DNA from: CAZOGW01 sp964579415
Lineage (GTDB): Bacteria; Actinomycetota; Acidimicrobiia; Spongiisociales; UBA5794
Direction: 5' to 3'
Assembly: GCA_964579415.1 (NCBI GenBank)
Contig: CAZOGW010000048.1
Location: 1 to 20,139 of the forward strand
DNA: 20,139 bases
The notes beneath the pieces were generated by a model, which was given only the letters and a program-made list of their open reading frames with translations, was not told where the DNA came from and made no database searches. How positions within the stretch are numbered: the first letter of the stretch is position 1; each line of letters begins with the position of its first letter. The translations under genes and the position numbers were made by a program. Below, piece by piece: positions 14,400 to 20,139 of this stretch.

Positions 14400-14690
14400 T
14401 TGCTGCCGACAACAACTCACCGCTCCGGCGCCGTCACCGCGACGCCGCACCCCACCGAGCCGGCCTGGCATCCGGAGAGGTGCGGCGACCTCACCGCCGG
14501 GGCCGTCATCGGCCACGGCTCGGCGCGGCGGGTGGTGGCGGTCACCCGGATCCGAGAGATAGGGGGCGCCGAGCTGGTCCGCATCGACCTCGAGACCGGT
14601 GAACAGATGCACCGCTACACCACCGACCTGGTGGTGGTGTACGGAAGTTATCCGCGCGCCCCGGAGCGGCACCCGGCACGGGCCCGCTGA
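14400..14690 (+). CDS. Small protein of unknown function, 96 residues
   Basis: I do not recognise this protein. TTG 14400 is preceded by GAGGAGGG (14389-14396), the best Shine-Dalgarno in this part, although the spacing is short. The first 25 residues are Thr/Pro/His-rich and probably disordered. The core (about 29-83: LTAGAVIGHGSARRVVAVT, then GGAELVRIDLETGEQMH, then TDLVVVYGSYP) alternates hydrophobic and polar residues like a small beta-barrel or sheet. The tail is basic (RAPERHPARAR). No signal peptide or membrane segment. It stands alone between uppS and glyQS, behind promoter-like motif P3, which suggests control with the ECF locus. A chance frame cannot be excluded, but the Shine-Dalgarno and motif argue for a gene. 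Confidence 0.6.
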   Translation: MLPTTTHRSGAVTATPHPTEPAWHPERCGDLTAGAVIGHGSARRVVAVTRIREIGGAELVRIDLETGEQMHRYTTDLVVVYGSYPRAPERHPARAR

Positions 14691-14713
14691 GCCCGGCGGC
14701 TCCGGGACCGACC

Positions 14714-14719
14714 TATCAT
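14714..14719 (+). promoter_or_regulatory. Possible -10 box (TATCAT) for glyQS
   Basis: TATCAT lies 27 bp before the glyQS ATG in a 56-bp gap. No good -35 is visible; GGGTGG just before ATG 14747 can serve as ribosome binding site. Confidence 0.35.
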
Positions 14720-14746
14720 CCGGGCCTTCCAGCCAACGGGTGGTCC

Positions 14747-16051
14747 ATGGTCGACTTCGACACCATTGTCAATCTCTCCAAGAAGCGCGGATTCGTCTTC
14801 CAGTCGTCGGAGATCTACGGCGGTCTTCGGTCCGCCTACGACTACGGGCCGCTCGGGGTGGCGCTGCTGCGCAACGTGAAGGACCAGTGGTGGCGGTCGA
14901 TGGTGCAACTCCGCGACGACATCGTCGGCATCGACTCGGCGATCATCCAATCGCCGCGGGTGTGGGAGGCGTCGGGCCATGTGTCGTCGTTCAGCGACCC
15001 GCTGGTGGAGTGCACGGTGTGCCACATCCGCCAGCGCCTCGACAAGCTGGAGGATCCGGACCTTTGCCCCGAGTGCAACAGCCGGGGCTCGTTCACCGAG
15101 CCCAAGCAGTTCAACCTGATGTTCCAGACGCAGATGGGCCCGGTCGAGGGCAAGGGCGACCTGGTCTACCTGCGGCCGGAGACGGCGCAGGGAATCTTCA
15201 TCAACTTCGAGAACGTGCGGCGCACCGCCCGCCTCAAGCTGCCGTTCGGCATCGCCCAGATCGGCAAGTCCTTCCGCAACGAGATCACCCCGGGACAGTT
15301 CGTGTTCCGCACCCGCGAGTTCGAGCAGATGGAGATGGAGTTCTTCGTGCGCCCCGAGGAGGCCGGGGAGTGGTTCGCCTACTGGCGTGAGGAGCGGATG
15401 CGCTGGTACCTCGACCTGGGGATGAAGACCGAGAACCTGCGGCTGCGTGACCACGACCAGGACGAGCTGTCGCATTATTCGGCGGGGACGTCCGACGTCG
15501 AGTACCTGTTCCCCTGGGGCTGGGACGAGTTGGAGGGCATCGCCAACCGCACCGACTTCGATCTCAAGGCCCACTCCACCATGAGCGGGCAGGATCTCCG
15601 CTACCACGACCAGGAAGCCAACGAGCGCTTCTACCCCTATGTGATCGAGCCCGCCGCCGGGGCCACCCGGACCGCCTTCGCCCTCCTCATCGACGCCTAC
15701 GACGAGGACGAGGTGGGCGGCGAGACCCGCACCGTGCTCCGCATCGACCCGCGCCTGGCGCCGATCACGGTGGCGGTGCTGCCGCTGTCGAAGAAGCCGG
15801 AACTGGTCTCGGTCACCGAGGAGGTGGCGGCCTCGCTGCGGCGCCGCTGGGCCGTCGAGGTCGACGTGACCCAGGCCATCGGTCGCCGCTACCGGCGCCA
15901 GGACGAGATCGGCACGCCGCGATGCGTCACCATCGACTTCGACACGCTGGAGGATCGGCAGGTCACCGTACGGGACCGTGACACCACTGCCCAGGACCGG
16001 GTGCCCATCGAGGGGCTGGTCGCCTACCTGGCGGACCGCTTGCCGTCCTGA
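14747..16051 (+). CDS. glyQS: Glycyl-tRNA synthetase, single-chain dimeric type
   Basis: This class II enzyme charges tRNA-Gly with glycine in the cytoplasm. The 434-residue protein has the N-terminal KKRGFVFQSSEIYGG, a zinc-like insertion C89/C92 (CTVC) with C107/C110 (CPEC), motif 2 FRNE at 176-179 (GKSFRNEITPGQFVFRTREF), motif 3 near PAAGATRTAFALL, and a C-terminal anticodon-binding domain (from about 335: LAPITVAVLPL). Length is close to the usual 440-460. ATG 14747 is the only start matching the family N-terminus. The last 28 bp overlap the convergent lrp-like gene. Confidence 0.95.
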   Translation: MVDFDTIVNLSKKRGFVFQSSEIYGGLRSAYDYGPLGVALLRNVKDQWWRSMVQLRDDIVGIDSAIIQSPRVWEASGHVSSFSDPLVECTVCHIRQRLDKLEDPDLCPECNSRGSFTEPKQFNLMFQTQMGPVEGKGDLVYLRPETAQGIFINFENVRRTARLKLPFGIAQIGKSFRNEITPGQFVFRTREFEQMEMEFFVRPEEAGEWFAYWREERMRWYLDLGMKTENLRLRDHDQDELSHYSAGTSDVEYLFPWGWDELEGIANRTDFDLKAHSTMSGQDLRYHDQEANERFYPYVIEPAAGATRTAFALLIDAYDEDEVGGETRTVLRIDPRLAPITVAVLPLSKKPELVSVTEEVAASLRRRWAVEVDVTQAIGRRYRRQDEIGTPRCVTIDFDTLEDRQVTVRDRDTTAQDRVPIEGLVAYLADRLPS

Positions 16052-16530
16052 GGCTTCCCGTTCGGCCCGTCCCCGTCGGGGTGGTGGCCGTCGAGCGGGG
16101 GATGGGTGAAGGCGGTGAACTCGTGGAGGATGAGCACCGTCTCGGTGTCGGCGTCGGCGCGCACCCGCATGTCGTCGATGATCTCGCCGAGGTGGTTGGC
16201 GTTTCTCGCCCGCACCGTGGCGAAGAGATCGAACTCGCCGGTGATGGCGGAGCAGTTCACTACGTAGGGGTTGGCGGTGACGGCGCCGGCGATGTCGGGC
16301 AGGGTGCGCTGGGAGCGGGACCTGATGAAGATCGCCGCCGTGAGGGGAAGCCCGAGGCTGTCCCAGTCCAGGTCGAGGTGGAAGCCGCGGATCAGGCCCT
16401 GCTGCAGCAGCCGGCTGACCCGCCCGTGCACCGTGGAGGTGGCGACCCCGAGGTCCTTGGCGATCTGGGTGTAGGACCGGCGGGCGTCAGCGGACAGGGA
16501 CGTGACGATCTGGCGGTCCAATGCATCCAT
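16024..16530 (-). CDS. Lrp/AsnC-family transcriptional regulator
   Basis: These regulators sense amino acids or related small molecules and act as DNA-wrapping oligomers. The 168-residue protein has an N-terminal helix-turn-helix (MDALDRQIVTSLSADARRSY, TQIAKDLGVATSTVHGRVSRL) and a C-terminal RAM ligand domain (about 65-145), then a charged His/Asp/Gly tail that overlaps the glyQS 3' end. GTG 16578 would add 16 residues (including GKFFGTDRPRGKFFA), but ATG 16530 is the canonical family start, and the added codons coincide with a direct repeat that looks like an operator. The effector and targets are unknown; neighbouring glyQS and the possible ncRNA are candidates. Confidence 0.88.
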   Translation of the reverse strand: MDALDRQIVTSLSADARRSYTQIAKDLGVATSTVHGRVSRLLQQGLIRGFHLDLDWDSLGLPLTAAIFIRSRSQRTLPDIAGAVTANPYVVNCSAITGEFDLFATVRARNANHLGEIIDDMRVRADADTETVLILHEFTAFTHPPLDGHHPDGDGPNGKPQDGKRSAR

Positions 16531-16608
16531 GGCGAAGAACTTACCACGAGGTCTGTCCGTGCCAAAGAATTTTCCCACTAACGCCTAGACTGTTGTATAG
16601 TTCTTCAC
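16527..16608. promoter_or_regulatory. Candidate Lrp operator repeats in the lrp/dnaG divergent region
   Basis: Two similar 21-22 bp segments start exactly 30 bp apart (16527-16547 and 16557-16578), sharing CC-TG-C-AAGAA-TT-CCAC. A third, inverted core (AGTTCTTC, 16600-16607) overlaps the possible plus-strand -10 TATAGT. Spacing near three helical turns suits a multimeric regulator that represses its own gene. Confidence 0.4.
16596..16601 (+). promoter_or_regulatory. Possible -10 box (TATAGT) on plus strand
   Basis: TATAGT at 16596-16601 would start transcription near 16608, exactly at the foot of the first hairpin of the following structured region. The -35 position has no clear consensus. 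Confidence 0.4.
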
Positions 16609-16755
16609 ATCGGAGGCGCTGCCCGCCACAGCGGCTCCGAAAGATCTCACATGTGATCTGAGCCGGTGGGTCCGGGCCTCTCTCCCTCTCCCGCTTCGGG
16701 CCCACCGGATCTCGCATGTGGGCCACCAGGGCCCGCCCTCCGGGGCGGGCTCTGC
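16608..16755 (+). ncRNA. Candidate structured RNA between lrp-like gene and dnaG
   Basis: There is no gene here. Three hairpins follow in series: TCGGAGGCGCTG/CAGCGGCTCCGA (16610-16621/16629-16640, one mismatch, 7-nt loop); CCGGTGGG.../...CCCACCGG (16663-16708, extended by further G-C and G-T pairs, with an 18-nt C/T-only loop apart from one G); and the terminator-like GCCCGCCC/GGGCGGGC. A 13-bp direct repeat GATCTC(A/G)CATGTG brackets the second hairpin (16643-16655 and 16708-16720). It could be an sRNA with an anti-Shine-Dalgarno loop, or a dnaG leader. Confidence 0.4.
16731..16750 (+). terminator. GC-rich hairpin, terminator-like
   Basis: GCCCGCCC (16731-16738), loop TCCG, GGGCGGGC (16743-16750), followed by TCTGCCGTTT. 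It lies about 40 bp before the dnaG -10 box and would separate the upstream transcript from dnaG. Confidence 0.5.
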
Positions 16756-16789
16756 CGTTTCCGGGCACGGTCACGTCGCCGCGACCGCG

Positions 16790-16795
16790 TACAAT
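16790..16795 (+). promoter_or_regulatory. -10 box (TACAAT) for dnaG-rpoD, leaderless type
   Basis: TACAAT ends six bases before GTG 16802, so the transcript would begin at or near the start codon. The absence of a Shine-Dalgarno agrees with this. Confidence 0.5.
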
Positions 16796-16801
16796 CCGGC
16801 C

Positions 16802-18547
16802 GTGGCCTACCCCCGGGAAGATATCGACAAGGTGAGGGAGCGGACCGACCTCGCCGAGTTGGCGGCGGAGGTCACCAAGGTGAAGCGCTCCGGCCGCTCG
16901 GTGATGGCGATCTGCCCGTTTCACGGCGAGAAGACGCCGTCGCTGTCCATCGACGCCGCCCGTGGCCTGTACCACTGCTTCGGCTGCGGCAAGAGCGGGG
17001 ACGTGTTCAAGTGGGTGCAGGAGACACAGGGTCTGGACTTCGTCGGTGCTTTGGAACTGCTGGCCCGGCGGGCCGGGATCACCCTCACCGAGTCGCCCGG
17101 CGACTCGCAGCGCCGCGGTCGCAGGGAAACGCTGGTGGCCGCGGTGGCCGATGCGGTCGCCTTTTACACCAACCGCCTCCGCAGCGGCGACGACGCCGGC
17201 TCCGCCCGGTCCTACCTGCGGGGCAGGGGCTACGACACTGACGTGGTGACCCGCTTCTCGCTGGGCTACTCGCCCGACACCTGGGAGAGCCTGACCAACC
17301 ACCTCAAGGGGAAGGACCACTCCGAGGCAGTGATCGTCGACGCCGGTCTCGGCTCGCGGTCGAGCCGGGGGAGCGTCGTCGACCGCTTCCGGGGGCGGGT
17401 GATGTTCCCCATCTTCGACCTGCGGGGCGACCCGGTCGGCTTCGGCGCCCGCCTCCTCGACGGCGACGGCCCCAAGTACCTCAACTCCCCGGAGACCTCC
17501 ATCTACCAGAAGTCCCGGCTGCTCTACGGGCTCAACTGGGCCAAGTCGGACATCGTGCGCACCCGCCAGGCCGTGGTCGTCGAGGGCTACACCGACGTCA
17601 TCGCCCTCCACCTCGCCGGGCGCTCCACCGCCGTCGCCACCTGCGGCACCGCCCTCGGCGAGGACCACCTCGCCCTCCTCAAGCGGTTCACCGACCGCAT
17701 CATCTTCGCCTTCGACCCCGATGCCGCCGGGAAGGGAGCCGCCGAGCGGGTCGTGCCGGCGGCGTTACGCGACGATCTCGACCTGCGCCGCGCCGTCCTC
17801 CCCGGCGGCCGTGACCCTGCCGACCTGGTCAGCGACGGCGCCACCGCAGAACTGCTCGCCGCCATCGACGATTCCCGGGAGCTGCTCGACCTGGGCATCG
17901 AGCAGGCGATGGCGCCGTTCGACCTCACCGAACCGGAGGGGCGGGGGCGGGCCGCCCACGCCGCCGCCGAGGTCATCAAGGCCCATCCCCGGGCCGAGGT
18001 CCGCGACGAATACGTGGAGAAGATCTCCCGCCTCACCGGTGTCGAACGCGACATCGTGTGGTCGTCGGTGGAGAGCCGGCCCCGCCAGGCACGGCAGCAG
18101 GCGGCGCGCCAGCCGCGTACCTCGGCGGTGGAGAAGGCGGAGCGGGAACTGCTCCGGCTGCTGCTGGCGAACGACGGCGGCCTGCGCCGCCACGACGTCG
18201 ACGCCTCGCTGCTGGAGGACGACGACCTCAGGCTGGTGTTCGACGCGGTGGCCGGGCCGATCATGGCGCTCCCCCCGGGAACCGCGCCCGACCTGGGTGC
18301 GTTGCTGTCGGGAGCCGGGTCGCTGGGCGACCTGCTCTCCGAGCTTGCGCTGGAGGCGGCCCCGTTGCCCGCCGCGGACGATATCGTTCTGACATTGCGC
18401 CGTGGTCGGCTCAGCGGGCGTATCAAGGACCTGCAGATCAAGGCGGAGCATCTCGACCCCGAGCGCGCCTCCGAGGAGTACTTGGCTACCTTGGAGGAGT
18501 TGAAGGACCTGGAAAGACAGAGGCGAGAGCTTCAGGTGCAACCATGA
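16802..18547 (+). CDS. dnaG: DNA primase DnaG
   Basis: DnaG synthesises RNA primers at the replication fork together with DnaB helicase. The 581-residue protein has a CHC2 zinc domain with C38-x2-H41 (CPFHGEK) and C59-x2-C62 (CFGCGKSGD), the RNA polymerase core with YLRGRGYDTDVV and FGARLLDG, and a TOPRIM domain with VVEGYTDVIAL (E261) and FAFDPDAAG (D305, D307). A C-terminal helical domain for DnaB binding follows (from about 440) and is diverged. The frame is open from 16718, but GTG 16802 starts AYPREDIDKVRERTDL, the canonical N-terminus, directly after a TACAAT box. The stop overlaps rpoD by 4 bp (ATGA). Confidence 0.96.
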   Translation: MAYPREDIDKVRERTDLAELAAEVTKVKRSGRSVMAICPFHGEKTPSLSIDAARGLYHCFGCGKSGDVFKWVQETQGLDFVGALELLARRAGITLTESPGDSQRRGRRETLVAAVADAVAFYTNRLRSGDDAGSARSYLRGRGYDTDVVTRFSLGYSPDTWESLTNHLKGKDHSEAVIVDAGLGSRSSRGSVVDRFRGRVMFPIFDLRGDPVGFGARLLDGDGPKYLNSPETSIYQKSRLLYGLNWAKSDIVRTRQAVVVEGYTDVIALHLAGRSTAVATCGTALGEDHLALLKRFTDRIIFAFDPDAAGKGAAERVVPAALRDDLDLRRAVLPGGRDPADLVSDGATAELLAAIDDSRELLDLGIEQAMAPFDLTEPEGRGRAAHAAAEVIKAHPRAEVRDEYVEKISRLTGVERDIVWSSVESRPRQARQQAARQPRTSAVEKAERELLRLLLANDGGLRRHDVDASLLEDDDLRLVFDAVAGPIMALPPGTAPDLGALLSGAGSLGDLLSELALEAAPLPAADDIVLTLRRGRLSGRIKDLQIKAEHLDPERASEEYLATLEELKDLERQRRELQVQP

Positions 18548-19680
18548 CCGATACCCCCCGAGATGTCCTCGCCGAGCTGATCAAGCGCGGCCGGCAGCGT
18601 GGCTTCCTGGTGATGACCGAGATCCAGCAGGAGCTGGAGGACGCCGACGCCGGCCCGGAGGCCTTCGACGAGGTCTTCGTGGCGCTGCGGGAGCAGGAGA
18701 TCACCATCCGTGAGGACTCCAACGACGCCCTCGGCGCCACCGCTCTCAGCAACGACGAGCTGGTGCACGTCTCCGACCCGGTGCGCATGTACCTGCAGGA
18801 GATCGGCCGCTACCCGCTGCTGACCCCGCAGCAGGAGGTCGAGCTGGCCATGCAGATGGAGGCCGGCCTGCGCGCCGAGGAGAAGCTGTCGGGCGCCGGG
18901 GAGCTGACGACGGGGGAGCGGACCATCCTCGACCGTTCCACCCGCCAGGCGGAGCGGGCGCGCAAGCGGTTGGTGGAGGCCAACCTGCGGCTGGTGGTGT
19001 CCATCGCCAAGAAATACGTGGGGCGAGGCCTGTCGCTGCTCGATCTGATCCAGGAGGGCAACCTGGGCCTTATCCGTGCCGTGGAGAAGTTCGATTATCG
19101 CAAGGGCTTCAAGTTCTCCACCTACGCCACCTGGTGGATCCGCCAGGCGGTGACCCGGGCGCTGGCCGACCAGGCTCGCACCATCCGGGTGCCGGTCCAC
19201 ATGGTGGAGACCATCAACAAGCTGTCCCGGGCGCAGCGCAGCCTGATGCAGGAGCTGGGTCGTGACCCCACCCTCGACGAGCTGGCCGCCGAGATGGAGA
19301 TCGAGCCGGAGAAGGTGTCCGAGTTGCGCCGCATCGCCCAGGACCCGCTGTCGCTGGAATCCCCGCTCGGCGAGGAGGACGACGCCACCCTTGGCGACTT
19401 CGTCCAGGATCTCGACGCCAACGTCCCCGTCGAGCAGGCCGCCTTCCGCCTACTCCAGGGCGACCTCTCCCTCACCCTGGAGGGTCTCAACGAGCGGGAG
19501 CGTGAGGTGCTGGTGATGCGCTTCGGCCTCGCCGACGGCACCGTCCGCACCCTGGAGGAGGTGGGCGCCTACTTCAATGTGACCAGGGAGCGCATCCGCC
19601 AGATCGAGACCAAGGCCCTCGCCAAGCTGCGCCAACCGGCACGCGCCAAACAGCTCGACGGCTACCTCGAGGGCGGCTGA
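18544..19680 (+). CDS. rpoD: Primary RNA polymerase sigma factor (RpoD/SigA)
   Basis: This is the housekeeping sigma factor. The 378-residue protein has a region 1.1-like N-terminus (about 5-55), region 1.2 (DPVRMYLQEIGRYPLLT), regions 2.1-2.4 (LVVSIAKKYVGRGL, FSTYATWWIRQAV, RTIRVPVHM; about 145-220), region 3 (LDELAAEMEIEPEKVSELR) and region 4 (LEEVGAYFNVTRERIRQIE, 338-356). Compared with other actinobacterial SigA it lacks a long acidic or basic N-terminal extension. ATG 18544 overlaps the dnaG stop, giving a dnaG-rpoD pair like the macromolecular synthesis operon of other phyla. All four functional regions are present, so it is the primary factor or a close paralogue. Confidence 0.95.
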   Translation: MTDTPRDVLAELIKRGRQRGFLVMTEIQQELEDADAGPEAFDEVFVALREQEITIREDSNDALGATALSNDELVHVSDPVRMYLQEIGRYPLLTPQQEVELAMQMEAGLRAEEKLSGAGELTTGERTILDRSTRQAERARKRLVEANLRLVVSIAKKYVGRGLSLLDLIQEGNLGLIRAVEKFDYRKGFKFSTYATWWIRQAVTRALADQARTIRVPVHMVETINKLSRAQRSLMQELGRDPTLDELAAEMEIEPEKVSELRRIAQDPLSLESPLGEEDDATLGDFVQDLDANVPVEQAAFRLLQGDLSLTLEGLNEREREVLVMRFGLADGTVRTLEEVGAYFNVTRERIRQIETKALAKLRQPARAKQLDGYLEGG

Positions 19681-19685
19681 ACGGG

Positions 19686-19928
19686 CTAGGTGCTGCGGTC
19701 GCGGAGCTCGTCGCCGGCGTTGCGGAGCTGATCCGCCACCACTTCGCGAGCCTTGTTGCGGGGCGCCAGCGTGGCCTGCATCGCCTTGTCGATGTAGGGC
19801 GCCACCCTCTCGTCCTCGAGCAGCCGCTGCGCCGAGGAGACGAACCGGTCCACCCGCTCGTCGCCGAGCCGCATCCCGATGACCGTCCCGATACCGATGC
19901 CGATGACCAAACCTGTGCGGAACTTCAT
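19686..19928 (-). CDS. Small membrane protein, YtxH-like, unknown function
   Basis: The 80-residue protein has an N-terminal Gly/Ile-rich membrane helix (KFRTGLVIGIGIGTVIGMR) followed by a charged amphipathic helix (about 24-75: FVSSAQRLLEDERVAPYID, NKAREVVADQLRNAGDELR). This layout resembles YtxH-type single-pass proteins, whose role is mostly unknown. I chose ATG 19928, which puts the hydrophobic helix at the N-terminus; an upstream in-frame start at 19970 would add 14 polar residues. The gene is convergent with rpoD, with only five bases between stops. No reliable function can be given. Confidence 0.7.
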   Translation of the reverse strand: MKFRTGLVIGIGIGTVIGMRLGDERVDRFVSSAQRLLEDERVAPYIDKAMQATLAPRNKAREVVADQLRNAGDELRDRST

Positions 19929-19988
19929 CCCGCCATCTTTGCACAGGTCAGACCGGTGCGGGGCCGGCACCCGGTGAGCCGAGTCCGA

Positions 19989-20017
19989 TTCAATCCAGCC
20001 TCACCGCCTGTGATACC
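19989..20017 (+). promoter_or_regulatory. Promoter of tRNA-Asn
   Basis: TTCAAT (19989-19994), 17 bases, and GATACC (20012-20017), preceded by TGT as in an extended -10. Transcription would start near 20025, about 40 bp before the tRNA. Confidence 0.5.
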
Positions 20018-20064
20018 ATCGCCGCCGCACTTCGACCTGCCGGGCTCGTGCCCACCGGTCCCAT

Positions 20065-20139
20065 TCCGGGGTAGCTCAATTGGCAGAGCGTCGGACTGTT
20101 AATCCGCAGGTTGTGGGTTCGAGTCCCACCCCCGGAGCC
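20065..20139 (+). tRNA. tRNA-Asn (anticodon GTT)
   Basis: The acceptor stem TCCGGGG (20065-20071) pairs with CCCCGGA (20130-20136); discriminator G is 20137. D-arm GTAGCTCAATTGGCAGAGC, anticodon GTT at 20098-20100 in loop CTGTTAA, and T-loop GGTTCGAGTCC are all present. The last two bases are CC, so CCA is probably genome-encoded and cut only by the window end. The outermost anticodon-stem pair is a mismatch, as the rest of the stem is regular. Confidence 0.97.

Noticed and set aside
16608..16755. Known RNA class (6C RNA, SRP RNA, RNase P RNA)
   Set aside because: Loops lack runs of six C, and the SRP and RNase P signature segments are absent; left as an unassigned structured RNA.

Overview
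The window is high-GC, densely coded DNA with many GTG starts, several TANNNT -10 boxes placed 6-7 nt before a start codon (leaderless-type promoters), and Thr/Pro-rich extracytoplasmic linkers. Gene content and order (hrcA-dnaJ-rsmE-phoH-[7TM-HD]-ybeY-corC-era ... recO-uppS ... glyQS ... dnaG-rpoD) point to an actinobacterium, probably a deep lineage such as Acidimicrobiia. This placement is inferred from order and style; no database was searched.

Layout. 1-2755: end of hrcA, dnaJ, a non-coding block of 61-bp tandem repeats, and rsmE. 2802-9121: a tightly coupled run (phoH, pgpH-like, ybeY, corC-like, era) in which consecutive genes overlap by 1-4 bp. 9122-12795: a block lying between era and recO, which are close neighbours in many actinobacteria. 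It holds a heptamer satellite, two promoter-hairpin units that look like small RNAs or an attenuated leader, a 921-residue ECF sigma factor fused to a zinc-binding anti-sigma-like module, a membrane segment and cadherin-like repeats, and a convergent pterin dehydratase gene. 12796-14290: recO and uppS, overlapping. 14291-16051: a small unknown gene behind a third copy of the promoter-like motif, then glyQS. 16024-16801: a convergent Lrp/AsnC regulator and a structured stretch that may encode an ncRNA. 16802-19680: dnaG and rpoD, overlapping by 4 bp. The end holds a small membrane protein gene on the minus strand and tRNA-Asn, complete to the CC of its CCA tail.

Most genes serve core functions: protein folding, ribosome maturation (rsmE, ybeY, era), replication priming and primary transcription, DNA repair, cell-wall lipid carrier synthesis and tRNA charging. 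The most unusual content is the ECF locus. One polypeptide seems to carry sigma factor, anti-sigma-like zinc module, membrane anchor and external sensor. The motif TGTAAG-N16-TGTCC(T/C), with the -35/-10 geometry typical of ECF promoters, occurs exactly three times: twice in front of the ECF gene and once in front of the small gene at 14400. I propose, as inference, a self-contained membrane-tethered sigma system with RNA outputs encoded beside it.
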